In this document: in pieces, positions 27,599 to 37,101 of the stretch
How positions within the stretch are numbered: position 1 is the stretch's first letter
Layout of the letters: each line of letters starts with the position of its first letter
Source of the DNA: CAYRFE01 sp964423645 [NCBI: uncultured bacterium]
GTDB taxonomy: Bacteria; Macinerneyibacteriota; Macinerneyibacteria; Macinerneyibacteriales
Length of the DNA: 64,000 bases
Assembly: GCA_964423645.1 (NCBI GenBank)
Contig: CAYRFE010000019.1
Coordinates: forward strand, 1-64,000
Reading direction: 5' to 3'
Translations under genes and position numbers: made by a program
The notes under the pieces: generated by a model
What the model was told of the DNA's origin: nothing
Databases searched by the model: none
The model's input: only the letters and a program-made list of their open reading frames with translations

Positions 27599-27809
27599 AA
27601 TGAACTACCCCGTAGCACGCTACGGGGTATCTCCCCAAAAAACACTCTATTTGTGTGCCCACCCCAAACCCCGCCCTTTTCTTTTGGGCGGGGTTTTTAA
27701 TTTTCGGTTACAGACACGGCATGCCGTGCCTCTACACCGTCCCCACACCCCTTAAACTATAATAATAACGCCAAAACAAGCTTCGGGGAATTTGACCCAT
27801 TGAGATTAA
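27599..27809. repeat. Composite palindromic repeat, copy B
   Basis: Same element as 7272-7488. Its first arm is a perfect palindrome, CCCCGTAG-CA-CGCTACGGGG in outline. The second arm is CCCCGCCC...GGGCGGGG. The GACACGGCATGCCGTG arm and ACCGTCCCCACACCCC follow. The arms pair within each copy although their sequences differ between copies. It occupies half of the 434-base gap 27508-27941. The rest is AT-rich and featureless. Confidence 0.8.
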
Positions 27810-27941
27810 GTACAATCCGGCGTGTAATGAATACGTTTACTGATGCATTCTTTGAGACTCACAGATAGAATAGGATAGGTTTTTAAACGTAGTTATAATT
27901 GATTATTCACAAATATTGACTGTTAATAGGATAATAGTTGC

Positions 27942-29690
27942 CTATTTATCGGCAAAATGAGTTTCATGTAATTTTTCAATTAAATTTGCATCAAAATTGC
28001 CGCGTAGCCATCCTTCACGATACTCTTCCGGTATTGTTTTTAAATGACGTTGCATTTCCTCACGACCCTTTTTTATCCATTCCGCATCTTCGGAGAATAA
28101 AAATAACGCGGCAAATAAAAACATTTCAGGCTTAGGTGGAACTTTTTGATAATACTTATCCGCAGAAAACTGTTTCTTTTTTATACAACAATCAATGATC
28201 ATCGTATAAAACAATTGATACGACGGATTAGACAGCGTCATTGAAATTTTTTCGATTTTTTGAGATAACTCAAGGAACAAATCAGTTTTTTGTAATGCCA
28301 CTGCATACCACACATATGAAAAAAGCATCATTTCCTGATAATACGGTGTGAGAATAGAATGTAATTCCAGATAGACTTCTTTCATATGCAATAATTCTTC
28401 CGAATCACCCGTTGCAATAAACCGTAACTGATGTAAATTGTATTTTGCAATTGCATACGGTACCGAAAGATTATGTATCCTCGCGATTGTCACAATTTTA
28501 TCGGTATACTCAATTGCTTTTTCAAATTTCCCGAACATTCCGAGCACTTGTGCGTAATTATTCACGATTTCAACATATTTCACGCGATTGTTGTATTTAA
28601 GAAATACTTCAAAATTGAAGACCGTATCCAATTCTGATAAAAAGGAATAATTACCGATTTGAATCTGAATATTCATCATCAATATTTTCGTATTGAGATA
28701 TTGAAGTTCATTTTTTGTTTCTTGAACAATATTGAGTATTATTTCAAGTATAGAAAGCGCTTTTTCCATTTTAAAATGCGAGATGAGATACCCCGAGTAA
28801 AGCCGAAGCCATTCAATCCTCACGGTGTTTTTTGTACTTTGGAATTTCATTCGGTTAAGAACGTGAAAAAACTTACGATATTCTTGAATGTACAAATAAT
28901 ACACTGCTAATGTTTGTAAAATCTTGATACGATACATGAGCGGTAACTCTGTTAGATCGGCATTCGCCAGCTCTTCTGATGATTTCGCCGTACCTGCATT
29001 TATTCCTAGCACGACATCTATCGTCACAATAAGCACATGGTAATATAAGGCTTTTTTTATATCTGAATTGAATTGCAAATAACGTGTAGCCGTTGAAAGT
29101 GTCTTGCTGACCTCTTTATATTTTCCCATTTTTTCAAACAGGGCAGCTTTCATCAACGCTTGATCAAATCGCGGATAGTCAAATTTGCGATTCTGTTCCA
29201 ATTCTTCAAGGACAGATTTTCCCTTTGCAAAAAAATTGATGGATTGTAGCAACATTTTATAATTGGTAGAGATGTCCGTATCGGGGAATAATTTATCTAA
29301 CGTGAAATAGTTGAGGTAATATGTATACGAATTAGAATAATCACCAAGTTTTTCATTCAATTTCGCGATCATCTCATACAGATGCAAAATTAAAAGATAC
29401 TGATTGGTATCAATGACATCCTCTTCAATTTCCAAAAGCATATCCAGTGCTTTTTGATATTTTTTAAAATGGGCCACGATCAATGCTTTATTAAATTTTT
29501 GATGTAATGAAAGCATATGGGCCGCAGAAAGAGAATGCTCTATTGTTTGCAACACAGTTGTATCGGTTTCAACATAGCGTACATACTCGCTCGGAGACAG
29601 TGCTGATACATCCACGAGTAGCGAATGTTCCGAAATGTCCAGGATCACTGCTTCTCCGTGTTCGATCGCTTCTTTAAGTTCTCTCAGCAT
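27942..29690 (-). CDS. TPR-like helical-repeat protein, unknown function
   Basis: A 582-residue cytoplasmic protein with no signal peptide. A short acidic N-terminal segment is followed by a long run of amphipathic helix pairs. Several fit the TPR pattern of a small residue and aromatic at fixed spacing (KALDMLLEIEEDV, KLGDYSNSYTYY, MFGKFEKAIEYTDK). Such folds act as protein-protein scaffolds. It follows sppA across an intercistronic hairpin and has GGAAAGAG before its ATG, so it may be cotranscribed with the sppA group. No enzymatic domain is visible. Confidence 0.65.
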   Translation of the reverse strand: MLRELKEAIEHGEAVILDISEHSLLVDVSALSPSEYVRYVETDTTVLQTIEHSLSAAHMLSLHQKFNKALIVAHFKKYQKALDMLLEIEEDVIDTNQYLLILHLYEMIAKLNEKLGDYSNSYTYYLNYFTLDKLFPDTDISTNYKMLLQSINFFAKGKSVLEELEQNRKFDYPRFDQALMKAALFEKMGKYKEVSKTLSTATRYLQFNSDIKKALYYHVLIVTIDVVLGINAGTAKSSEELANADLTELPLMYRIKILQTLAVYYLYIQEYRKFFHVLNRMKFQSTKNTVRIEWLRLYSGYLISHFKMEKALSILEIILNIVQETKNELQYLNTKILMMNIQIQIGNYSFLSELDTVFNFEVFLKYNNRVKYVEIVNNYAQVLGMFGKFEKAIEYTDKIVTIARIHNLSVPYAIAKYNLHQLRFIATGDSEELLHMKEVYLELHSILTPYYQEMMLFSYVWYAVALQKTDLFLELSQKIEKISMTLSNPSYQLFYTMIIDCCIKKKQFSADKYYQKVPPKPEMFLFAALFLFSEDAEWIKKGREEMQRHLKTIPEEYREGWLRGNFDANLIEKLHETHFADK

Positions 29691-29704
29691 GACACTCTTT
29701 CCAA

Positions 29705-29726
29705 TGCCGGCGGCGAACCGCCGGCA
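29705..29726 (-). other. Intercistronic hairpin with UUCG loop
   Basis: On the minus strand TGCCGGCGG-TTCG-CCGCCGGCA, a perfect nine-base stem closed by a UUCG tetraloop, between the sppA stop and the downstream gene. No T run follows, so it is more likely an mRNA stabiliser or processing boundary than a terminator. Confidence 0.7.
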
Positions 29727-29741
29727 ATTTAGTAGGCATAA

Positions 29742-31457
29742 TTATTCCGCTAATAAGATATCATAATTAGGCATCAATACTTGCGGGCGAGGATCAATAG
29801 TCACCGATGATTCCGGTTTCGATATTTTATTGAAGACAGACATCCCGAAAAGGCCGCCTTCCTTGATAGACTCGAAGAAATTTTTAGTTTTCGGATAATA
29901 TACGATTGAAGCATGTTCAAGATTGAGTTCTTTTTTAAGAGCAAAAACCGTTGCTTCAAGTCCGCCGATTTGATCTACAAGCCCGATTTTCAAAGCCTGA
30001 CGACCTGTATAGACCTTACCCTGCGCAAGTTTTTCAACCTCATCCATGGTCATCGAACGACCTTCCGAAACACGAGTTTTAAATTCCAAATACACATTTT
30101 CCGACATTTTCTTTAAAATCATGATCTCATCGTTCGTCATTGGTTTTAACGGTGAGCCGAAGTCTGAATATTTACCGCGCTGAATGGTGTCGGTATCTAT
30201 ATATAATTTATTCTCCATGAGACGTTGTGTATTCATCAGCATTGAAACTACACCGATCGAACCGGTGATTGTGGTATTATCGGCAAAGATTACTTTGCCC
30301 GGAGCTGAAATATAGTAACCGCCTGATGCCGCTACCTGTCCCATAGATATATAGATCGGTTTTTTCTCAGCTGCTTTTTTCAGTGATCTCCACATAATAT
30401 CACTTGCAAGTGCGGATCCTCCCGGACTGTCGACGCGAATGACAATTCCTTTGATTGAGTCATCCTTTACCGCATCTTCAACATGCGAACAGAAGGTATC
30501 CGAACCAAGCATTTTTGAAATTCCGCCTGATAACGGGCTCCAATCGGATGTGCTCTTTCCGACAATAATCTGTCCTTCGGCAATGATGACAGCAATTTTG
30601 TCACCATACTGAGCATGTTTCATTGATTGCGCATACTTTGTAAACGATACGATATTCTTTTTGTCGAGAGAAAGTTTATCATATAAGTCTGATTCATACA
30701 ATGTCTCATCGACCAGTTTGTAATTCATTGACTGTGGCGGAGTCAGCATAAAAAAGCGTCCGTTGAACACATCTGCTTTGAATGTCTCTACATCAAGAGA
30801 CCGATTGGTCGCCATGCGTTCTAAACGCCACCCGAACATGTCATCAATAAGCGACTCCATGTTTTCCCGCAAATACGGAGTCATACTCGTACGCGAAAAA
30901 GATTCCCCCGCACCTTTATAATTCCCCATATGTACGACGGTAACTTCCACACCGATCTTATCAAATAGACGCTTATAAAAACTTTGCGGAAGATAATATC
31001 CGGCAAGCGATACATCGGCGGACAATGACGGAGGAATCACTATTTGATCGGCAACTGATGCCATTAAGTAACTTCCCGTACCGATACTTGGCAGATATGC
31101 ATACACTTTCTTTCCGCTTTTCTTAAACGCGATGATCTTTTCCAGAATTTCTTCTTGTTGTGCAACACTCGCGGCACATTGCTTAACAATGATTCCTTTT
31201 ACATGAGAATCATTCGCAGCTTTATCGAATGCCGCCAGAACATCGGTGAACGTGGCTGAGGGTGAATCGAATAAAGATTCATGCTTTTCATACGGTAACG
31301 GCTGATTAATATTCAACACCAAATATGTCTCATTAGATAATTTGATCGTATCTTTACCCATCTTTGAAGCAAAAACACCAATCATAACAAAAATAATAAT
31401 CACAATTCCGACAGTTATTGATGCTGCGATCAAACAACCTTTTTTAGCGGTAGCCAT
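29742..31457 (-). CDS. sppA: Signal peptide peptidase SppA, long (67K) type
   Basis: A 571-residue membrane-anchored serine protease of family S49. One N-terminal membrane helix (about 9-31) is followed by two tandem S49 repeats, as in E. coli SppA. The catalytic Lys is visible in GNYKGAGESF in the first repeat and the nucleophile Ser in AASGGYY in the second, with VDSPGGSA before it and TGSIGVV after it. SppA degrades signal peptides left in the cytoplasmic membrane. AAGGAGG precedes the ATG. It is downstream of two small genes (31469 and 31722) in one unit. Confidence 0.93.
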   Translation of the reverse strand: MATAKKGCLIAASITVGIVIIIFVMIGVFASKMGKDTIKLSNETYLVLNINQPLPYEKHESLFDSPSATFTDVLAAFDKAANDSHVKGIIVKQCAASVAQQEEILEKIIAFKKSGKKVYAYLPSIGTGSYLMASVADQIVIPPSLSADVSLAGYYLPQSFYKRLFDKIGVEVTVVHMGNYKGAGESFSRTSMTPYLRENMESLIDDMFGWRLERMATNRSLDVETFKADVFNGRFFMLTPPQSMNYKLVDETLYESDLYDKLSLDKKNIVSFTKYAQSMKHAQYGDKIAVIIAEGQIIVGKSTSDWSPLSGGISKMLGSDTFCSHVEDAVKDDSIKGIVIRVDSPGGSALASDIMWRSLKKAAEKKPIYISMGQVAASGGYYISAPGKVIFADNTTITGSIGVVSMLMNTQRLMENKLYIDTDTIQRGKYSDFGSPLKPMTNDEIMILKKMSENVYLEFKTRVSEGRSMTMDEVEKLAQGKVYTGRQALKIGLVDQIGGLEATVFALKKELNLEHASIVYYPKTKNFFESIKEGGLFGMSVFNKISKPESSVTIDPRPQVLMPNYDILLAE

Positions 31458-31468
31458 GGCAAGCCTCC

Positions 31469-31732
31469 TTATTTCTTATTAAACCAATATGCAACAAGTA
31501 TCCCGATAATACTCATGATATTGAAACGTAAAAAAAACTTTGAAAACACATCAATGACTTTATTGAGAAACGGCTGAACATACTTACCGGCATCAACAGA
31601 TGCCAAAAAAATATTTTTTACCCATCCGGGTTCCAGCAACTGACCGATCAATGATCCTAATGCCGTCCCGAGCAAAAGACCTACCAACACGATAAGTATG
31701 ATTTTCCCGATATGGGTATCCCTACTCGGCAT
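31469..31732 (-). CDS. DUF4321-type small membrane protein
   Basis: An 87-residue protein with two membrane helices (about 9-31 and 66-84). The first contains the small-residue-rich LVGLLLGTALGSLIG run and is followed by LLEPGW, as in DUF4321 proteins. Function of the family is unknown. The start overlaps the end of the upstream gene by 11 bases and has only AAGAG upstream, so it is probably translationally coupled. Confidence 0.7.
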   Translation of the reverse strand: MPSRDTHIGKIILIVLVGLLLGTALGSLIGQLLEPGWVKNIFLASVDAGKYVQPFLNKVIDVFSKFFLRFNIMSIIGILVAYWFNKK

Positions 31733-32123
31733 TTTTCAAACTCTTTAATTTGTTTTCAGGTTGCAGCGCAGGTTCAAATCTGTTTTGGATCTGTAATACT
31801 TCTTCATAAAACAGACGTACGCGCTCACGTGTTTTCTCAAAATCAACCAGCATGATAGTAATCGCACGTGCTAAATACTCCAATCTGCTGTGTACCAAAA
31901 GATCCGATTCATACTCAAGTGCGGCAACAGATGCGTTGCGTTCAGGTTGCAACGCGATATCAAATTCGCTTTGTGTTTTTCTTACTTCTTTAAAAAACAT
32001 TTCAATACGTTTTTTGACCGTATCAATATCGGTCATCAATATTGAAAGATCCCTGCCGAGATACTCAAGTCGGTTATGAATAAGCATATCCCAATCATAT
32101 TCGTCACGTTTTCGTTTAAACAT
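31722..32123 (-). CDS. Small internally duplicated helical protein
   Basis: A 133-residue soluble protein consisting of two copies of a ~53-residue unit (about 9-61 and 71-123). Both read L-x-H-x-RLEYL-x-R followed by a helix with a DI/DF-x(2)-RxxxFxxEV core and end in ALQPE. It is rich in charged residues, has no signal peptide and is probably all helical. The ATG has AGGAGGG and a perfect TTGACT/TATAAT promoter. It leads the unit containing the DUF4321 gene and sppA. I do not recognise the family. Confidence 0.65.
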   Translation of the reverse strand: MFKRKRDEYDWDMLIHNRLEYLGRDLSILMTDIDTVKKRIEMFFKEVRKTQSEFDIALQPERNASVAALEYESDLLVHSRLEYLARAITIMLVDFEKTRERVRLFYEEVLQIQNRFEPALQPENKLKSLKNAE

Positions 32124-32150
32124 AGTCCCTCCTAAAAATGCCGTACCGCA

Positions 32151-32178
32151 ATTATAAGAGACATGAAAAATTAGTCAA
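32151..32178 (-). promoter_or_regulatory. Promoter of the sppA group
   Basis: Minus strand TTGACT (32173-32178), 16-base spacer, TATAAT (32151-32156). Confidence 0.75.
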
Positions 32179-32242
32179 GTGAAAAAGCCGAATTTCACTT
32201 CCCCGACACAGGAATCCTTGGCATGATGAGAAATATTTTTTC

Positions 32243-32271
32243 TTGTAAAAAAAACGCATATAACGTATACT
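32243..32271 (+). promoter_or_regulatory. Promoter of the adenylate cyclase-like gene, probably leaderless
   Basis: TTGTAA (32243-32248), 17-base spacer, TATACT (32266-32271). Seven bases later comes the ATG at 32279, so transcription would begin on or next to the start codon. No ribosome-binding site. Confidence 0.6.
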
Positions 32272-32278
32272 GACTGCT

Positions 32279-34801
32279 ATGAGAATAACGCATTACCGCG
32301 CTTTTAATGATGAAAAAATTCAAAAAGCGCTCTCGCTATTATCTCCGACCAAAAGAGAAGCCATTAAAAGCATCCCGATTTTTTTACACTTCCCGATTAA
32401 AGCCCCATTTATTGCCGCTCATGCGACAACTCCATGCGGCATTTTTGACTACGAGATCAGCACTGACGATCTCGAGAATTTTAATCGTTTCTGGGGGACG
32501 CATGTATCGATGAAAACACACCTTCCTGAAATTATAACCATTGAATCACTCATAGCCATCGGCAGCTTCGGGACTGTTGCTTTTAAGGAGACATCCGATA
32601 TAGATTATTGGGTAGTTGTACGAGACGATACCGATATTCTCGCACTTACAGAAAAATGCACCTCGCTTGAGCTCGTGTACAAACAACGTTTTGATTTGGA
32701 AATTCATTTTTTTGTCATGAAATGCGTTGATGTCGTACAAAACAACTTCGGAACCGTGGATGATGAATCTGCCGGTTCATCTCTCGCGGCATTGTTGAAA
32801 GAAGAATTTTATCGCACATCAACATATTTTGCAGGTAAATTCCCGCAGTGGTATCTTGATGGTGATGAAGTTACCTCCGAAGCAGAAAGAACAATAGACC
32901 TGGGAGAAATAACTGATTTTACAACGGAAGAACTGTACGGGGCAGCAATATGGCAATTATTAAAAGGCACGAAATCACCGATGAAATCAATCGTAAAGTT
33001 ATCCTTGATCTATATGCTTCTCCATCGTCTGCAGAACCTTGTATGGCCTGCGAAGGATTACAAGACGCTTCTTGAGACATCATCGGGGTTCAAAGATCCG
33101 CATATATTTTTTTATCATTCAATTTTAGTATTTTATTATGGTCAAACTACAGGTAAAATCCCACCGTTAAGCAATCTTGGTGATCTCGATATGGGCAAAG
33201 CGATTCCTGAATATGCCGCGATACGCCGCTATTATATAACTGCGATCGCAATATATCTTTCGGTGCATCCGCTTTTCAGAAAAAAATTGATTTTGGATGA
33301 AATATTTCCTTCGATCCCGTTTACACATGATTTTTTAAAAAAACTGGATAATTATGACAATTGGGCCATCAATGAGTATCTTCTTCTGAACAATCACACG
33401 ACCGAGTTCATCTTTTCAATTTATCAATCGATACGCAGTTCGCTCAAGACAGACAAAAAAATCATATCCGATAAGGATCTCACGGTCATCAGCAGAAAAC
33501 TCGCCTCTCATTTGTTACGAAAAAAGAATAAAATTATGAATTATTCAATATTGCCGATACAACCGAATGAAAAAATATTTATCATCAATGAGATGAAAAA
33601 AGGATATGCTCTTTTTAAAAATAATGTCCACGACAACAACATGCTCTTTATCTCGGAATCACCCATAGCAGTGGCTGCTTGGATGTTAACAAACAACTTT
33701 TCATTTGAGACAATACAATTGCGCATCAATTCACCATCAGGAAAGATCAACAAAAAAACGTTTGAATTTATCATGCAAAAAACCGAGCGGTTCCTCAAAT
33801 CATTGCATCAGCCGCGTACGTCTGATTTTTTGAGTGAACCGTATTATGTATCGATTTTTGTTTTCGTTAATTTTTTTAATACCGAAGGCGATCTTTTGCA
33901 TGACACTCAAATGCTCATATATACCAGCTGGGGAGAGCTTCTGGAATTCACTTCTTTTAATGATTCGGAAAAATATATCTTTGAACACATTTTACCCCAT
34001 GTACGACCCCAAACGAATATACTGGTCGACTTCATTGATATGTATCACCATCGCACTGAGCTTGAACAGCGCATACAATATTTTTTTGCGTCGCTCAAAC
34101 GCCTCTATTCAGCGACAACACAATCGGCCCTTTACATCGGCGAGACCGGCAAAAACTTTTTGATACTTTCGCGGCAACACTCTGTGATTAAATGCGGCTC
34201 GACGACATCATTGAGCACCGTATTTTCATTACTTGGTTCATTTGATATAAAAAATAAAAAAAGCATCGAGATCAGCCCCGTCTCAACTGATCTGTTACTG
34301 ATCTCAGCACTCTATACGCACACTCCGCTTGGTGAAGTGTGCCTTTTTCTGGCTGATAATCCTCCTGCAGGCGTTCTCTTCATTGTCGATGAAAACAGAA
34401 CTCTTTTCACTCGTTATTTTAAAAAAGAACAAGAACTGGATATCCTTTATCGTTATAGTATGATTGTAAAAAACACGACACACGCTCCGTCAAAAATATA
34501 TAGGATTATTCGAGACGCTGTCACGTTACGAGCCCAGGATATGACTGAACGATATGCTGTATTGATGCATAGTCCTCCCAAAAAATACATTCCTATTTCC
34601 CTTCATTGTCATGACAATGCATATTCTTTCACACTTCCGAAACAAAACGTGACAACCTCAAAAACGAATATTTCCGAACTTAAAAAGCACGTCTCACCGC
34701 AAGATCCTCCTTTTATCACTGCCGTCACATCCGATACGCCTTTCTCTACCGCAGAAATACTCTTCACAATAAATACCATTGAAAAACTTTTAGAATCATG
34801 A
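32279..34801 (+). CDS. Class I adenylate cyclase-like protein
   Basis: An 840-residue cytoplasmic protein, close to the 848 residues of E. coli CyaA. The N-terminal nucleotidyltransferase-like domain shows IGSFGT (94-99) and TSDIDYW with Asp107 and Asp109, matching the metal-binding SDLDIW of CyaA. Other CyaA-like stretches are FFVMK, DDESAGSS, LLKEEFYRT and YGAAIWQLLKG. The C-terminal ~450 residues correspond to the regulatory half and are less conserved. Class I cyclases make cAMP from ATP and are best known in gammaproteobacteria. Here it heads a unit with a DUF3108 protein and an MFS transporter. I am confident of homology and less sure that cAMP is the product. Confidence 0.8.
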   Translation: MRITHYRAFNDEKIQKALSLLSPTKREAIKSIPIFLHFPIKAPFIAAHATTPCGIFDYEISTDDLENFNRFWGTHVSMKTHLPEIITIESLIAIGSFGTVAFKETSDIDYWVVVRDDTDILALTEKCTSLELVYKQRFDLEIHFFVMKCVDVVQNNFGTVDDESAGSSLAALLKEEFYRTSTYFAGKFPQWYLDGDEVTSEAERTIDLGEITDFTTEELYGAAIWQLLKGTKSPMKSIVKLSLIYMLLHRLQNLVWPAKDYKTLLETSSGFKDPHIFFYHSILVFYYGQTTGKIPPLSNLGDLDMGKAIPEYAAIRRYYITAIAIYLSVHPLFRKKLILDEIFPSIPFTHDFLKKLDNYDNWAINEYLLLNNHTTEFIFSIYQSIRSSLKTDKKIISDKDLTVISRKLASHLLRKKNKIMNYSILPIQPNEKIFIINEMKKGYALFKNNVHDNNMLFISESPIAVAAWMLTNNFSFETIQLRINSPSGKINKKTFEFIMQKTERFLKSLHQPRTSDFLSEPYYVSIFVFVNFFNTEGDLLHDTQMLIYTSWGELLEFTSFNDSEKYIFEHILPHVRPQTNILVDFIDMYHHRTELEQRIQYFFASLKRLYSATTQSALYIGETGKNFLILSRQHSVIKCGSTTSLSTVFSLLGSFDIKNKKSIEISPVSTDLLLISALYTHTPLGEVCLFLADNPPAGVLFIVDENRTLFTRYFKKEQELDILYRYSMIVKNTTHAPSKIYRIIRDAVTLRAQDMTERYAVLMHSPPKKYIPISLHCHDNAYSFTLPKQNVTTSKTNISELKKHVSPQDPPFITAVTSDTPFSTAEILFTINTIEKLLES

Positions 34802-34847
34802 TATAACTTCTTCGGCATTCGAAACACTTAACACAAGGAGATGTCCT

Positions 34848-35588
34848 CTGAATATTCGTTGCAAACACTTCATGACGTATATAATCATATGTGCATGTTT
34901 CGGTTTTTCAACAACAAATGCACAGACTACCGGATATCAATACTCGGTAACTGCATTCGGAATAGGTTTTGCGAACACCACGCTCTATGAAAGCATTCAT
35001 AATGACACGGTAACACTGAACATTGCGGTTCGTTCAAAAACACTCGCCCGTTTGGTTTATAATGTTGATAATACTTATACGACCATAATTGATCGTCACA
35101 CCGGAATTCCGAGGGCTCAAAAAAAGATGATCAACGGGATACTGTATTCAAATATCTTTTCACTTGATCCGATCGGATTCTATGATGAATTCGGTTTTTT
35201 TTATCCGACGCAAAAACCGTCACATACTCTTTTTTCGCTTTTTCGAATTTTGTGTATAAACCAACCGAATTCCATAGAAATCATTTCGGCAATATCATGT
35301 AATACTCGTTGGGAAGTAACCATAACACCTGATACATATGAAACATTCTCATTTGGCGGAGAAAAAATCGCTGTGCGATATTATTTACTCACATTCAAAT
35401 CACTCGAATCTCATAAAATAATAAAAAACAGATATGAAGACATTCTTGAAAAAGAATTATTTTGGAATTCCGGGATCCTGCGTTGCGCTGTCGGAACGAC
35501 CACGCATTTGATGTATGAAGCGCGACTCATATCGGCATCACCGGAAGTCGCCATTCATTTAACCGGCACTTTTATTCGGAAAGACTAA
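34848..35588 (+). CDS. DUF3108 exported protein, possible CTG start
   Basis: An exported protein of about 246 residues. AAGGAG at 34835-34840 is seven bases before CTG (34848), whose frame adds a basic stretch (NIRCKHF) before the hydrophobic signal segment and the cleavage-like TTNAQ. Starting at the first ATG (34872) would leave a signal peptide without a basic N-region and without a ribosome-binding site. The mature part shows DUF3108 features: YSVTAFGIGFANTT, a NVDNTYTT strand, and a basic RYEDIL...GILRCA turn near the end. The family forms a periplasmic beta barrel of unknown function. It sits between the cyclase-like gene and the MFS gene, with a 5-base gap to the latter. Confidence 0.7.
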   Translation: MNIRCKHFMTYIIICACFGFSTTNAQTTGYQYSVTAFGIGFANTTLYESIHNDTVTLNIAVRSKTLARLVYNVDNTYTTIIDRHTGIPRAQKKMINGILYSNIFSLDPIGFYDEFGFFYPTQKPSHTLFSLFRILCINQPNSIEIISAISCNTRWEVTITPDTYETFSFGGEKIAVRYYLLTFKSLESHKIIKNRYEDILEKELFWNSGILRCAVGTTTHLMYEARLISASPEVAIHLTGTFIRKD

Positions 35589-35593
35589 AAAAT

Positions 35594-36769
35594 ATGATAA
35601 ACTCATCTACACTAAAAAATCGTTGGCGGCAATCAGATCCGAATTTGCGTATTTTTTTAATAGGAGTGCTCTTGCTCGGTATAAACAGCGGTATACTTAC
35701 GACCTCTTTTAACAATTACTTGAATGACATTTTTCATCTCGCTGCTCGTGACCGAGGTTTTTTAGAGTTTCCGCGGGAATTACCCGGAGCTGCGCTCATC
35801 ATCATTACCGGTATTCTCTCTGTATGGCTTATGCGAACTTGGGCGATCCTTGTCGGTATTATTTCGGCAATCGGCGTCATTGGATTAGGCTTTCTTTCGC
35901 CGACGATCGGGCTGATGACCGTGTGGATGATACTATGGAGCTTGGGAGATCACCTTTTCATGCCGGTAGAAAGTGCGATGGGGTTACATTTGGCACATGA
36001 CGGAAAACAAGGTGCTCGCTTGGGACAGATCAGTGGTGCCCGCAATCTTGCCGCCATCGCAGGCGCAGGGTTGGTATGGATCATTGCACATTTTTACCAA
36101 GGCGCTACTATGTATAAAATCCTTTATTCAACTGCAGGAATTATCGCACTCATCGCGGCATATTCATTTTCAGCCATTCATGAAAATACCGATAAAATAC
36201 CTGATAAAAAACGTTTTGTCTTCAAGAAGAAATACTCTCTCTACTATGTTCTTAACATTTTATTCGGTGCAAGAAAACAACTCTTTCTGACATTCGGCCC
36301 GTGGGTGCTCATTACCGTATTTAAAACTCCACCGGCAACAATTGCCGTACTTATTATGATTGCCTCTCTCGCGGGCGTTATTTTTCGTCAAGTATTCGGG
36401 TATGTGGTCGATACATTCGGCGAAAAGAGGGTTTTCATTGCAGACTCAATTATATTGTTGGGAGTATGTGCAGGTTTTATTTTTTCACGCAATATATATC
36501 TTCTCTATGCATTATTCATCGTTGATAATTTGATGTTTGCGACACGAATTGCACGAACAACATATTTGAGCAAGATTACATCCGATAAAAGGGATATTCC
36601 CGCGACATTATCTATGGGTATCACTCTTGATCATATCGTTTCAATGACGATCCCTATTGCAGGCGGAATCCTTTGGCATCATTACGGATATCAATCGGTA
36701 TTCTTTGCGGCTTCCTCACTTGCGGTGATGGGATTTGGTGCCGCTTTATTTTGTCGCTCACCCGAATAG
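35594..36769 (+). CDS. MFS transporter
   Basis: A 391-residue protein of about 12 membrane helices with the short cytoplasmic linker between helices 6 and 7 (around HENTDKIPDKKR) and a motif-A-like VDTFGEKR between helices 8 and 9. No residues identify the substrate. The start lies five bases after the DUF3108 stop with GGAAAG upstream, so it is the third gene of the cyclase-like unit. An efflux or sugar-type carrier is possible. Confidence 0.8.
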   Translation: MINSSTLKNRWRQSDPNLRIFLIGVLLLGINSGILTTSFNNYLNDIFHLAARDRGFLEFPRELPGAALIIITGILSVWLMRTWAILVGIISAIGVIGLGFLSPTIGLMTVWMILWSLGDHLFMPVESAMGLHLAHDGKQGARLGQISGARNLAAIAGAGLVWIIAHFYQGATMYKILYSTAGIIALIAAYSFSAIHENTDKIPDKKRFVFKKKYSLYYVLNILFGARKQLFLTFGPWVLITVFKTPPATIAVLIMIASLAGVIFRQVFGYVVDTFGEKRVFIADSIILLGVCAGFIFSRNIYLLYALFIVDNLMFATRIARTTYLSKITSDKRDIPATLSMGITLDHIVSMTIPIAGGILWHHYGYQSVFFAASSLAVMGFGAALFCRSPE

Positions 36770-36821
36770 TCACATAGGTGAGCAAGAAAACAGAAACCCG
36801 CAGTGATCGTTTCACAAATCA

Positions 36822-36938
36822 AGACATTTGCAAAACTACCATTTTTTCAATTCGTGCCCGCCCCAAACCACTCCTGTGAAAATCGCGAAAAGTGTAACTT
36901 GTTGTATGGTGGGAACTTTGTCACCACACACCTTTTTG
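36822..36938. repeat. Decayed MITE-like repeat
   Basis: AGACATTTGCAAAACTACC, TTCAATTCGTGCCCGCCCCAAACC and GTGGGAACTTTGTCACCAC match, with mismatches, the element at 51335-51493. The right terminal repeat is gone. Together with AT-rich sequence it explains the 332-base gap 36770-37101. Confidence 0.6.
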
Positions 36939-37101
36939 AGCGTAATAATGAATCGGATAATTTGAATGTTGCAATGTCCTCGAAATTCTAAAACCGCTGA
37001 ATCGTCTTGTCATATAGAAAGACGGGACAGAATTTATCAAAATTGAAAATACATAAAAGTTTTTATCATTCACGTGAGTATCGAAACTCTTACCGGTGAC
37101 C

